Of a stretch of DNA of 64,000 nt, positions 8,931 to 17,648 are shown piece after piece. This DNA comes from BOG-1112 sp964635325 (GTDB taxonomy: Bacteria; Bdellovibrionota_B; Oligoflexia; Oligoflexales; Bog-1112), in the NCBI GenBank assembly GCA_964635325.1, contig CAZWOL010000004.1:11157-75156 (forward strand), in the 5' to 3' direction. The translations under genes were made by a program, and so were the position numbers. The notes under the pieces were generated by a model, which made no database searches, had not been told where the DNA came from, and saw only the letters and a program-made list of their open reading frames with translations. Numbering within the stretch: the first letter of the stretch is position 1; each line of letters opens with the position of its first letter.

Positions 8931-9608
8931 TTGAAAAAACTACGAATCTTTTCCTATGTTGCGCTGTTTTTGATCCTTGTTGGATCTGTGGGCTTTGATT
9001 TAGTCAGCAAAGATTTGGCGGAAAAAGAACTTCTCACCTGGTCGTCCCCGCAAAATCTAAAGGATTATAGAGGTCTTTCAATCCCAGTTTTTTCAATTGG
9101 CGAAAGAACGCTTGGGCATGATCGTTTTTATCTTGGATTCAATTGGACATATGTCCGCAATCAAGGTGCTGCCTGGGGTATGCTGTCTGATTTGGATGAC
9201 AAAGTGCGTGTACCTTTTTTCCACTGCGTTACTCTCTTTGCTGTTTTGATTTTGCTTTTCTATTTTCGTTCAACACCTTTTCATCATCGTGTGGCAAGAC
9301 TAGCTCTAGTTTTTATACTGTCTGGAGCATTGGGTAATTTCGCAGATCGCTTGCGTTTGGGCTATGTGATCGACTTTCTAGATTTTCATTGGATTATTCC
9401 ACTTCCATTTCGTCTGCACTTCAACATTGATTTCCTAAATCTCGCTGTTGATACAAGTGCATGGGCCTATGATTTTCCTAAATTCAATTGGGCAGATTCT
9501 ATGATCACAATAGGTGTCAGTCTGTTGGTCATTGATATGCTGATTTTAGATCCCTTGCGTAGAAGGCGAGAAGGTCTGTCATCGCAGATGCAGGGGAGTT
9601 TTGCTTGA
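8931..9608 (+). CDS. lspA: Lipoprotein signal peptidase (signal peptidase II)
   Basis: Integral inner-membrane aspartyl protease that cuts prolipoproteins before the lipidated Cys. Family motifs are present: NQGAAWGML, GALGNFADRLR with the first catalytic Asp (about residue 139), VIDFLDF, and FNWADSMI with the second (about 189). Four membrane segments are visible. At about 225 residues it is long for the family (usually 160-170), with extra residues between helix 1 and the NQGAAW motif and before FNWAD. An ATG at 8916 has no SD at usable distance, while TTG at 8931 has GGAG nine bases upstream and gives the usual MKK-type N-terminus. Two lipoproteins lie just upstream and a Clp gene just downstream. 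Confidence 0.9.
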   Translation: MKKLRIFSYVALFLILVGSVGFDLVSKDLAEKELLTWSSPQNLKDYRGLSIPVFSIGERTLGHDRFYLGFNWTYVRNQGAAWGMLSDLDDKVRVPFFHCVTLFAVLILLFYFRSTPFHHRVARLALVFILSGALGNFADRLRLGYVIDFLDFHWIIPLPFRLHFNIDFLNLAVDTSAWAYDFPKFNWADSMITIGVSLLVIDMLILDPLRRRREGLSSQMQGSFA

Positions 9609-9626
9609 TCTTCGATAGGAGCTTTT

Positions 9627-12077
9627 ATGGCACAAGATTATTTGAGAAATTCAACCGTAAAAGTCGCTGAACTTCTACAAAGAGCTATTGTTGATTTGGG
9701 CTCCATGCGCAAAGGTGTCTTAACTGTCGAGTTTCTTCTTGTCATGTTGCTCGAACAAGAAGACTCCATTGCCCTAAAAATTTTCGATGAACTCAAGTTA
9801 GATACACCTGAGATTCAACGTTTGATTTCTGATGCGGTTAGTGAACAAACCAATGCAATTCCTGATCTACAAGTTGAGACACATGCTGCTTCAATGAAGG
9901 TTTCGCAAGAGGTGCAGATTCTGTTTGAATGTGCAGACCGCGAGCGAAAAGCACTCGAAGATACCTACATTTCTACAGCAGCTGTGTTTCTCGCTTTTTT
10001 TGACAAAAGAATTCCAAGCACACGTAAGCTGCTTGAAACACATGGACTGAATTACGAAAATAGTCTCGAAGCTCTGCAAAAAATTCGAGGGAATACAACG
10101 ATCACAGAACGCGATGCTGAAAGCCGATCAAGTGCGCTGGATCAGTTTACAATTGATCTTACGGCCCAGGCTCGTCGTGGCAATCTTGATCCTGTGGTTG
10201 GGCGTGAAAAAGAAATTCAACGGCTCATAGAAATTCTGAGTCGACGCAAAAAAAACAATCCTATTATTATCGGTGAACCTGGAGTTGGAAAGACAGTCGT
10301 AGTTGAAGGTCTTGCGCAACAAATTGTGAATGGTGATGTTCCTGAATATCTCTTGAAGCGACGCATACTCTCGCTTGAAATAGGCAGCTTGATGGCTGGT
10401 GCAAAAATGCAGGGAGAGTTTGAAGAGCGTGTGAAGTCCATACGGGATGAAGTGATTGCCTCAGCGGGTGATATCATTTTGTTCATTGATGAAATTCATA
10501 CTGTGATTGGTGCAGGACGTAGTGGTGGTGGTTTGGATGCTTCTAATATGCTGAAACCTGCCTTGGCGCGAGGTCTCCTGCAATGTGTTGGTGCAACGAC
10601 TTTGCGTGAATACAAGCAATACATTGAGACAGACAAGGCTCTTGAGCGACGCTTTCAAATTGTGCGTGTAAATGAACCTACAATTGCCGAAGCGATACCA
10701 ATCGTAAAAGGCCTTAAAGAAAAGTATGAGAACTATCACAATATTGAATACACGCCAGAGGCTCTTGAGGCTGCTGTTGTCTTGTCAAGTCGCTACATAC
10801 AGCAACGTTTTTTGCCAGACAAAGCCATAGATTTGATTGATGAGGCCGGTGCTGCTAAGCGGATGAAGGTTATTTACGTGCCACCTGATATCCGCAAGTT
10901 GGAAAATCGACGTCATGATTTGGAAGATGAAAAATCTCTAGCCTTCAATGACCGTAATTTCGAAAAAATGGCGCATTTGCAAATGGAAATTGTTGCTATC
11001 GAAATCGAACTTGCGAAGCAACGCAAGACTCAATCAGAGTCTGCAAGTCCTGAGTTAGGCCAAGTTACGACAGAAGACATTGCACAAATTGTAAGTAAAA
11101 TGACGGGCATTCCTGTCAAAAAAATGGTTGAAGCTGAAGCTGAAAAACTTCGTGATTTGGAGAAGGTTCTGCGAGCGCGTGTTGTCGGTCAGGAGCAAGC
11201 TGTGACGATTGTCTCAAATGCTATACGACGCAATCGCTCGGGTTTGCGCAAAGTTACGGCTCCAATTGCATCCTTTTTGTTCTTAGGACCAACCGGTGTG
11301 GGAAAGACAGAGCTTGCAAAAGCGATTGCTGAACAAATACTCGACGATGAAAATAAGATCATTCGTCTGGATATGTCGGAGTATATGGAGCGTCATTCCA
11401 TATCGAAATTAATTGGCTCTCCACCTGGTTATGTTGGATATGGAGAAGGTGGGCAATTAACGGAAGCAGTCAAACATAATCCGTATTCTGTTATTCTTTT
11501 GGATGAATTTGAAAAAGCTCATCCTGATGTCTACAACATTCTTTTGCCTGTTTTGGATGAAGGGTATCTTACTGATGGAGAGGGGCAGCGCGTTAGCTTT
11601 CGCAATTGTGTGATCATTGGCACTTCCAACGTCGGTGCGCAGCGCATGGAAAAGAAGCTTGTGGGCCTTACAAGAACAGCGATGGAGAAAGATCGAGATT
11701 TAAATACAGAGATGATGGCTGAGTTGAAGACATACCTACGCCCTGAATTCATAAACAGACTTGATGATATTGTGATTTTTAAACGTTTGACCCCTGAAGA
11801 TTTTAAAGGCATATTCCAAATTCAAATTAATGACCTGAAAGCTCGTCTTTCTCAAATGCATTTAGGTTTAGAATTTGCAGAGGATGCTGCAGACTACATC
11901 ATTAAAACAGCTGACACCGGAACTTACGGTGCGCGACCTCTCAAGCGTCGGCTCGAAGCTCTCGTCGAAAACAAAATCGCGATGCTTGTGATCGGACCAG
12001 GACGCGATAAGGCTGATAAAATCAAAGTTTCCTTGGTGAACAACGAGCTTCAGGTCGAGCTAGTTCCTAAGGGTTAA
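9627..12077 (+). CDS. ClpA/ClpC-type AAA+ unfoldase
   Basis: Hsp100 ATPase that unfolds proteins, probably for ClpP. The 816 residues contain a double Clp N-domain (to about 150), AAA domain 1 with GEPGVGKT near 215 and ILFIDEIHT, a short middle segment (about 40-60 residues, unlike the long ClpB coil), and AAA domain 2 with GPTGVGKT near 554, LDMSEYMERHS and GSPPGYVGYGEGG. In domain 2 a KKLVGLT loop stands where ClpP-partner proteins carry their IGF/IGL tripeptide, supporting a protease-partner role. AGGAG precedes the ATG. It follows lspA by 18 bases and its stop is one base from the mazG start. It is distinct from ClpB at 36597. Confidence 0.9.
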   Translation: MAQDYLRNSTVKVAELLQRAIVDLGSMRKGVLTVEFLLVMLLEQEDSIALKIFDELKLDTPEIQRLISDAVSEQTNAIPDLQVETHAASMKVSQEVQILFECADRERKALEDTYISTAAVFLAFFDKRIPSTRKLLETHGLNYENSLEALQKIRGNTTITERDAESRSSALDQFTIDLTAQARRGNLDPVVGREKEIQRLIEILSRRKKNNPIIIGEPGVGKTVVVEGLAQQIVNGDVPEYLLKRRILSLEIGSLMAGAKMQGEFEERVKSIRDEVIASAGDIILFIDEIHTVIGAGRSGGGLDASNMLKPALARGLLQCVGATTLREYKQYIETDKALERRFQIVRVNEPTIAEAIPIVKGLKEKYENYHNIEYTPEALEAAVVLSSRYIQQRFLPDKAIDLIDEAGAAKRMKVIYVPPDIRKLENRRHDLEDEKSLAFNDRNFEKMAHLQMEIVAIEIELAKQRKTQSESASPELGQVTTEDIAQIVSKMTGIPVKKMVEAEAEKLRDLEKVLRARVVGQEQAVTIVSNAIRRNRSGLRKVTAPIASFLFLGPTGVGKTELAKAIAEQILDDENKIIRLDMSEYMERHSISKLIGSPPGYVGYGEGGQLTEAVKHNPYSVILLDEFEKAHPDVYNILLPVLDEGYLTDGEGQRVSFRNCVIIGTSNVGAQRMEKKLVGLTRTAMEKDRDLNTEMMAELKTYLRPEFINRLDDIVIFKRLTPEDFKGIFQIQINDLKARLSQMHLGLEFAEDAADYIIKTADTGTYGARPLKRRLEALVENKIAMLVIGPGRDKADKIKVSLVNNELQVELVPKG

Positions 12078-12078
12078 A

Positions 12079-12903
12079 ATGCAAAATTCATCACTTGATC
12101 AAGTCAAAGAAGCCTTCGCTTCTCTCTGTCAGCTTGTTGCCCAACTTCGTGATCCAGTCTCAGGATGTCCCTGGGATCTTAAGCAGGATCATTCCACTTT
12201 AGCAAAATATATTGTCGAAGAAGCCTACGAATCTGCCGCAGCAATGAAAGATAATGATGCTGAGCAAATGTGTGACGAATTGGGAGATGTGCTCTTTCAA
12301 GTTCTACTCAATGCACAGGTTGCACAGGATCAACAAACCTTTGATATCACTCAGGTGATTAAAGGTGTGCACACTAAGATGGTGCGACGTCATCCACATG
12401 TGTTTGGTAGTGACGAAGATCGAAAGGCTCGTGAAATCCCCCAGATTATGCAACGCTGGGAGCAGATCAAAAAATTGGAAAAGGGTGAATCAGAAGATAA
12501 GCCTTATATGGAACAAAAAGGTGTGCACAAAGTTTTTCCAGCAACAACGCAAGCTGCTAAGATTGGTAAAGCAGCACGTACAGTGCAATTCGATTGGGAT
12601 TCACCGGAGCAAGTTTTTGATGTCTTACTTGATGAGATTCGAGAGCTTAAAGATGAATGGAAAAAGTCTAAAGGAAAAAACTCTGCAGAGTTGCAAGCTG
12701 AGCTTGGTGATGTCTATTTTTCATTGGCACAGTTCTGTAGGCACCTTGATCTCGAGCCTGAGTTGGCAGCGACTGAAGGTAACAAAAAGTTTCTTGCACG
12801 TTTTGCTACGATGGAAAAATTTGCTAAAAAAAGCAGAGAAGATATTACTCAATTGTCCAAAGAACGTTTGGAGGAGCTCTGGAACGAAGCCAAGCGGACC
12901 TAA
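12079..12903 (+). CDS. mazG: Nucleoside triphosphate pyrophosphohydrolase MazG
   Basis: Hydrolyses (d)NTPs to monophosphate and pyrophosphate, a house-cleaning activity. The 274-residue length is that of full two-domain MazG. The N-terminal domain shows LRDPVSGCPWDLKQDH and the metal-binding EEAYE...CDELGDVLFQ set; the second copy has EIRELKDEW and AELGDVYFSL. The ATG lies one base after the clp stop (TAAAATG), so translation is likely coupled to the unfoldase gene. Downstream, 172 bases separate it from the next gene and contain a palindromic-looking repeat. Confidence 0.93.
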   Translation: MQNSSLDQVKEAFASLCQLVAQLRDPVSGCPWDLKQDHSTLAKYIVEEAYESAAAMKDNDAEQMCDELGDVLFQVLLNAQVAQDQQTFDITQVIKGVHTKMVRRHPHVFGSDEDRKAREIPQIMQRWEQIKKLEKGESEDKPYMEQKGVHKVFPATTQAAKIGKAARTVQFDWDSPEQVFDVLLDEIRELKDEWKKSKGKNSAELQAELGDVYFSLAQFCRHLDLEPELAATEGNKKFLARFATMEKFAKKSREDITQLSKERLEELWNEAKRT

Positions 12904-12912
12904 CTTCTTTGC

Positions 12913-12952
12913 TGTCATTCCGAGCGAAACGAAGTGGAGTCGAGGGATCGCC
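12913..12952. repeat. Candidate dispersed palindromic element
   Basis: The segment beginning TGTCATTCCGAGCG and ending GTCGAGGGATCGCC has arms (ATTCC / GGGAT, CGAG / TCGAG) that can pair imperfectly. Sequences of this CATTCCGAGCGAA...GAGGGATC style are familiar as intergenic repeats in several unrelated genomes. Only one copy is seen in the window, so repeat status is inferred from resemblance. Confidence 0.35.
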
Positions 12953-13075
12953 TGCTTAGCAGTTAAGTAAAATCGTCCCTATCATCTTTTGCACGGCAAC
13001 TATTGCCTGAACACGCATAGTCAACTCATTGCTAAACTAAGAGAGCTAGTATCGAAATTGGAGGCTCCTTAGTTT

Positions 13076-13822
13076 ATGTCAGATTCATGGTTATCGATCA
13101 TAGAATATGCGCGACGTTATAATGTTTCGGACATGACGATCCGTCGACGCATTAAGACGGGGCGTTTGAATGCAATACTGCGAGACGGTAAATATTTCAT
13201 CCCTGCACAGGCAGAGGGTGCTCTTGCTGCTCCAGTGAAATCGACTTTCATCTCTACAGCTTCTATCCCAAAAACAGAAGAATTGTGGCCGACGCCTCCG
13301 CATCCAGAACCCCCTCCAACCATACATCGGCAAGAAGTTCCTAGATCGTTTGATACTGTAGATCGACATGGAGGTCAAAGTTTTGCAGAACCAACTCAGT
13401 CATCGCGAGAGTATTCTGTTGCAATTGATAAGTTCAATGAACTTTGTGATTCGATGTTAGAAAAACTCTCTCAAAATGAAGAAATGCTGAAAGCAAATTT
13501 TAATCTTGAGAGAGACTTGCTAACAGAGAAGACAAAGCGCTTAGAAAACGAGATCCAAAGTCGCGAAAGCTCTAAGATTCCGACTGAAGAGCGCTTAGGT
13601 TTTGTCAAACTTTCCGAACGTTGCGATACGATGTTGCATAAGCTTGGACAACGAGAGGACCTGATCAAAGCTAATTTCGACGCAGAGCGTGGGATATTTG
13701 CGGAAAAAATCAAACTCTTCGAAGTAGAAATACGAAGTCGAGATAAAGAAATTCAGTTGCTCAAGAAAGAGATCGACGGTTTGGAGAATTTAGTTAAAGT
13801 GCTTGAGGCTAAATTTGTTTGA
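13076..13822 (+). CDS. Excisionase-type HTH protein with duplicated coiled-coil module
   Basis: A 248-residue protein with an N-terminal DNA-binding domain of the excisionase/MerR type: IIEYARRYNVSDMTIRRRIK followed by GRLNAILRDGKYFIP, the wing. A Pro-rich linker (about 60-100) leads into a helical C-terminal half made of two related copies: KFNELCDSMLEKLSQNEEML (from about 123) and KLSERCDTMLHKLGQREDLI (from about 182), each continuing KANF and an acidic/basic coil. The copies are about 59 residues apart. I cannot name a target or partner; a DNA-tethered coiled-coil scaffold is the simplest reading. Its TGA is immediately followed by the facing queA stop (TGATCA). Confidence 0.8.
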   Translation: MSDSWLSIIEYARRYNVSDMTIRRRIKTGRLNAILRDGKYFIPAQAEGALAAPVKSTFISTASIPKTEELWPTPPHPEPPPTIHRQEVPRSFDTVDRHGGQSFAEPTQSSREYSVAIDKFNELCDSMLEKLSQNEEMLKANFNLERDLLTEKTKRLENEIQSRESSKIPTEERLGFVKLSERCDTMLHKLGQREDLIKANFDAERGIFAEKIKLFEVEIRSRDKEIQLLKKEIDGLENLVKVLEAKFV

Positions 13823-14902
13823 TCAAAACCAAAAGAGCGAGGCATCTCCGTAGCTGAATAGGCGGTACCGTTTCTCAATTGCTTCTTTATAGGTCGCTTG
13901 TGCTTCATCCAAACCAATCAATGAACTCAGTAACATGAATAGAGTCGAACATGGTTGATGAAAGTTGGTTATGATCCCATCAAAGACTGTCGAGTTGTAC
14001 GCTACATTGCGATCTTTTGGATAAACAAAAAGATCAGTTTCATTCCACTCGTCAGTTTTTTTTGTCTTCAAAAAGCTTTCTATGCAACGAAAACTCGTAG
14101 TACCGACAGCAACCACTTTGTTGCCTTGTTTCTTTGCATCTTCAATAGTTTTCCAGCTTGTCGAAGGAACATAGTAGCTTTCTTTGTGCATCGTATGTTG
14201 CGTGATGTCATCACTTTTAACCGGAAGAAATGTTCCAGCGCCTACATGCAAGGTCACTGGTGCAAGCTGAATGCCTCGTGAACGTAATTTTGCAAAGAGT
14301 TCGGAGCTAAAATGCAGACCTGCTGTTGGTGCAGCAACGGAGCCTTCTTCACGTGCATAGACAGTTTGGTAGCGCACTGTGTCGGATGATTTGCTCCATG
14401 GTAGAGCGCTCTCACGCTTTATATAAGGGGGCAGAGGTACGTAGGCATGCTGCTGTAGCCATTCCGTGAGGCTTTTGTTTGTCTGAAATTCGATGATGAA
14501 AGGGTCCATGGTCCCCTTTTCAGGCTTGAAGGTCAAACGTGCTTGCATTCCCCCCTCGAAATTCAGAATGCTTCCCAAATATACCTTACGACCTGGTTTT
14601 ACAAAACATGGTGAGCTAAAAGAGCCATTCGTTAGGGTTGGTTTCTCTAAGAGAAAGATCTCGATTCTAGCTCCTGTCTCGATCTTTGCAAAAAGTCGTG
14701 ACGGAAAAACTTTTGTATCGTTAATGACAAGTACAGTACCGGGACTGAGTATCTGATCGAGCTCGGATACAGAATGATGTGAAATCTGACCTTGTGTATC
14801 ACGAACTAACAGTCGTGAAGCCTCACGATTGGCAAGGGGTGCCTGCGCTACAAGTTCAGGGGGAAAATCATAAGAAAAGTCGCTAAGACTCAGTTTGCTC
14901 AC
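13823..14902 (-). CDS. queA: tRNA queuosine synthesis: S-adenosylmethionine:tRNA ribosyltransferase-isomerase
   Basis: Transfers and isomerises the ribosyl part of S-adenosylmethionine onto preQ1 at tRNA position 34 to make epoxyqueuosine. The 359-residue protein opens with SDFSYDFPPELVAQ and EASRLLV, contains VAAPTAGLHFSSEL (the family's APTAGLHF signature) and ends with ITNFHQPCSTLFMLLSSLIG. Length is typical. The start is GTG at 14902, with GGAG five bases before it. No other queuosine gene is visible nearby. It converges with the HTH-coiled-coil gene with no intervening base. Confidence 0.93.
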   Translation of the reverse strand: MSKLSLSDFSYDFPPELVAQAPLANREASRLLVRDTQGQISHHSVSELDQILSPGTVLVINDTKVFPSRLFAKIETGARIEIFLLEKPTLTNGSFSSPCFVKPGRKVYLGSILNFEGGMQARLTFKPEKGTMDPFIIEFQTNKSLTEWLQQHAYVPLPPYIKRESALPWSKSSDTVRYQTVYAREEGSVAAPTAGLHFSSELFAKLRSRGIQLAPVTLHVGAGTFLPVKSDDITQHTMHKESYYVPSTSWKTIEDAKKQGNKVVAVGTTSFRCIESFLKTKKTDEWNETDLFVYPKDRNVAYNSTVFDGIITNFHQPCSTLFMLLSSLIGLDEAQATYKEAIEKRYRLFSYGDASLFWF

Positions 14903-14966
14903 ATAGACTCCGAATTGGACTAGGTCGTTGGAGCTTGATTACAGCAAAGATTTTCAGAGTGCAAGG

Positions 14967-16037
14967 TCAGTGGCGTGTAGAGGCTTCCTGTGTCGACATA
15001 TCTTCCCATTGGTAGGGGAATTGTACGGATTGAAGGAAGCCAGGCAGAAATTTTTTCCAGTACTCATCGACCAGTTTCGGATTGGTGGTCTCTAATTCTA
15101 GAGTTAGCGTAGGTATACGGCGCTGCTTGCCAGCCAGAGTTCCTAGCGAGCCAGGATAGAGCGAATAGTCGACTATTCGGTAGTTTTTGCTTTTTTCAGC
15201 GACCCTTTGGACTAGTACCTTGGCATCTTCTTCGCGAGAATTCAGAGGCTTAGTCCTCTTGTCTCCAGGACCGTCATAATCGTAAAAGCCGAGAGGGGCA
15301 TGGATCGATAGGTTTTTTGCCGGTTGGAAGGTCTCTAATAAGATATTTTGAAAGACGGTCTCGATCTCAGAGTTGGGAAAATAGCCTGGGAAAAAACGTG
15401 GGCGATGACGTTTATCCCTAGCCCAATTTCGCAGAGCATCTTTGTACCAATCGAAGGTTAGAAAATTTCGATTTACATCCACATCTGAGCCGTTGGTACG
15501 GGTGGGGTGCTTGCGCAAAAAGCCGTCGGGATTGACTACAGGCGCGACAACTACCCGAATTCCTTTGTCCTTATAAATAGATGGGTTGTCCTTGAGATAG
15601 CGAGCAAAGCGAAAGGCCAGATGTATAGGAGTAAGTTCATCAGCATGAACCCCTCCCAAAATCAAAGTAGTATTTACGCCGTCCCCAAAAGTCGTGTAGA
15701 GAAGAGGATGCTGTCCGTCCGTTTTGAGATTGGCATGCCATTCAACCCCTTCGCAGGGGGGCTGATTCCAAGAATAGCGTTTAAACTCTTTAGCCATAGC
15801 AGAACAAAATTGGTCGATGGCTTTTTTTTGTTCATGGCTCGGGATGCTATAAGAGGATAGATCAAATTCCGAGACGGCCTTGATTTTTGCATAGCCCCGT
15901 TCCAAAGGAATGGAGCTCATGAAGAGTGCTGAGGCCTGGGTTGTTATCAGAGAGAGTGCTATAAATAGATAATGCCAAGCCTGAGGCCATTGAGAGTTTA
16001 TCGAAGTGCGATTTTTTCGTCTTATCATATTGAACAT
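14967..16037 (-). CDS. Exported M14-type zinc carboxypeptidase (MpaA-like)
   Basis: Probable periplasmic zinc peptidase acting on a peptide or murein-derived substrate. Zinc-ligand motifs are in order: ILGGVHADELTP (HxxE), then NPDGFLRKHPTRTNG with DVNRNF (the arginine/asparagine substrate region), the third ligand in SIHAPLGF, and the catalytic Glu in LTLELETT. A basic then hydrophobic stretch ending TTQASA looks like a signal peptide, though with a long n-region. The start is uncertain: the frame is open to a GTG at 16109, and ATGs at 16037 and 16028 also lack a clear SD. It is divergent from scpA. Exact substrate is unknown; MpaA-like amidase is the nearest family I can name. Confidence 0.78.
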   Translation of the reverse strand: MFNMIRRKNRTSINSQWPQAWHYLFIALSLITTQASALFMSSIPLERGYAKIKAVSEFDLSSYSIPSHEQKKAIDQFCSAMAKEFKRYSWNQPPCEGVEWHANLKTDGQHPLLYTTFGDGVNTTLILGGVHADELTPIHLAFRFARYLKDNPSIYKDKGIRVVVAPVVNPDGFLRKHPTRTNGSDVDVNRNFLTFDWYKDALRNWARDKRHRPRFFPGYFPNSEIETVFQNILLETFQPAKNLSIHAPLGFYDYDGPGDKRTKPLNSREEDAKVLVQRVAEKSKNYRIVDYSLYPGSLGTLAGKQRRIPTLTLELETTNPKLVDEYWKKFLPGFLQSVQFPYQWEDMSTQEASTRH

Positions 16038-16127
16038 GCTATAGTGGTTGTAAAAAATGCCGCAAGAATTCAATCCAATGAAAAGCTTAAGACAATATGT
16101 CCTGTCCACATCTCAAAGGAATGCTGA

Positions 16128-16925
16128 ATGGCGACAGGCTACTTCTTAAAACTAAATCACTTTGAAGGTCCGCTCGATCTACTTTTGTACCTTATCAAAT
16201 TAAACGAGATGGATATATTCGAAGTCAACCTTGCTCAGCTGGCAGAGCAGTATCTATCCTATTTGCGCCTTATGCAGTTTGCAGATCTCAAAGACGCCTC
16301 AGCTTTTTTGGTCATGGCTGCAACTCTGTGTGAAATCAAGACCCGGCGCCTGCTACCAAATGCCAAAAAAGAGGGTGATGAGGATGGCCTGAACGAGGTT
16401 GATCTCGAGGCCCAGCTTAAAGAACGTCTGATCGAGTACCAGCAATTCCGTGATGCGGGCGAGTTTTTCTCAGCTATGGATAAGCAAACGGATCTTAGCT
16501 ACTCACCAGTTGGGGAATGGGAGCGTCTCGAAAAAATCTATGGAGATGTGCTTTCTCCGTTATACGGCGATCCTGCAGTGCTTGTCGTTCTCTACGAGCA
16601 GTTGCTTTCTTCTTTGATTGAGAAAAAGCCCATACGTCTTAAGACTTCGAAGGAGCTCATTACCGTTGAGCGGGTTGTGCAAAAGCTTTTGGACATATTG
16701 AAAGAGGCCGAAGTTCTTCTTTTCCAAACGCTTTATGACAAGATCGCCAATCGTTATGAATTGATCGCATATGTCATTGCTTTGTTGGAGTCCCTGCGCC
16801 AATTGAGAGGTGTTCACTGCTATCAGGAAACCCAATGCGGCGCCATATGGGTCTACAATTATGATGAAAAAGACCCAGAAGCCATTTTTGCCAAAATAAA
16901 GGAGGCGTCTCTTGGAGAACCTTGA
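16128..16925 (+). CDS. scpA: Segregation and condensation protein A
   Basis: Kleisin subunit of the SMC-ScpAB condensin, which bridges SMC heads and compacts the chromosome. The 265 residues begin with the ScpA signature LNHFEGPLDLLLYLIKLNEMDIFEVNLAQLAEQYL-type region (about 7-42), continue with the ATLCEIKTRRLLP helix, an acidic linker, and a C-terminal winged-helix part. Length is standard. The final 14 bases overlap scpB, the usual coupled arrangement; smc itself is not in the window. Confidence 0.92.
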   Translation: MATGYFLKLNHFEGPLDLLLYLIKLNEMDIFEVNLAQLAEQYLSYLRLMQFADLKDASAFLVMAATLCEIKTRRLLPNAKKEGDEDGLNEVDLEAQLKERLIEYQQFRDAGEFFSAMDKQTDLSYSPVGEWERLEKIYGDVLSPLYGDPAVLVVLYEQLLSSLIEKKPIRLKTSKELITVERVVQKLLDILKEAEVLLFQTLYDKIANRYELIAYVIALLESLRQLRGVHCYQETQCGAIWVYNYDEKDPEAIFAKIKEASLGEP

Positions 16926-17625
16926 AGAACCTAAAGCAACGACGCTTTTCGAGCAAGAATCTGTGCCACTCCAAGCGAAATTGGAAGCCTTGCTCTTTGC
17001 TTCGCCGCGTCCTTTGACGGTAAACGATATCTTAGAAATTTTGGGTGAGGACGAGAACCTAACCTTTAAGGATGTCAAAAACTGGATACACCAAATCAGT
17101 GAAATCCATGCCTCTCGTCCCGATGCCGGTTTTCATCTGGAATGTACAGACCTCGGGCAATATCAGTTTCGCACAAAGCCTCAGGTCGCATCGATTGTGG
17201 AGCGTCTTTTCTCCAAACGCCCGCGACCACTTTCGCGAGCGGCCCAGGAGAGTCTTGCCATCGTAGCTTACAGACAGCCTGTTTCAAGGGCAGATATCGA
17301 GTTTATACGTGGTACGGACTCAGGAAGTATCATTAAGAACCTTTTGGAACGCGACCTCATTCGCTGTGTCGGGCGTAAGGATATACCGGGCAAGCCGATG
17401 CTCTTTGGTACGACAGAGGAGTTTTTGCGAGTCTATCGTTTGGCAGGCCTGGGCGAACTCCCTTCGCTTGAGTCCTTTCAGCCTAAGCGCGAGACAATGA
17501 AGTTCGCAACAGATCTTCCAAAGGATGCAGAAAATCCTGCGCCACTTTTTCCTAATACTATGGATGATGATGTCGAAGCTAGAAAAGCTGAAGTTTCAGA
17601 GGTCGAAGAAGAATTGGAACCATAG
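16912..17625 (+). CDS. scpB: Segregation and condensation protein B
   Basis: Winged-helix partner that dimerises and binds ScpA in the SMC complex. The start is TTG at 16912, with AAAGGAGG at ideal distance inside the scpA end. The 237-residue protein has LEALLFASPRPLTVNDILEI, then ERLFSKRPRPLSRAAQESLAI and AYRQPVSRADIEFIRG, the conserved ScpB core, and GRKDIPGKPMLFGTTEEFL. The last 50 residues are acidic and probably disordered. The stop lies inside an 8-bp inverted repeat (17611-17618 / 17631-17638) that could form an mRNA end hairpin. Confidence 0.92.
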   Translation: MENLEEPKATTLFEQESVPLQAKLEALLFASPRPLTVNDILEILGEDENLTFKDVKNWIHQISEIHASRPDAGFHLECTDLGQYQFRTKPQVASIVERLFSKRPRPLSRAAQESLAIVAYRQPVSRADIEFIRGTDSGSIIKNLLERDLIRCVGRKDIPGKPMLFGTTEEFLRVYRLAGLGELPSLESFQPKRETMKFATDLPKDAENPAPLFPNTMDDDVEARKAEVSEVEEELEP

Positions 17626-17648
17626 GCGGCTCCAATTCGCAGGCATAT

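Noticed and set aside
9627..12077. Calling the first Clp gene clpB
   Set aside because: Its middle domain is too short for ClpB and domain 2 carries a VGL loop at the ClpP-contact position; clpB is the gene at 36597.
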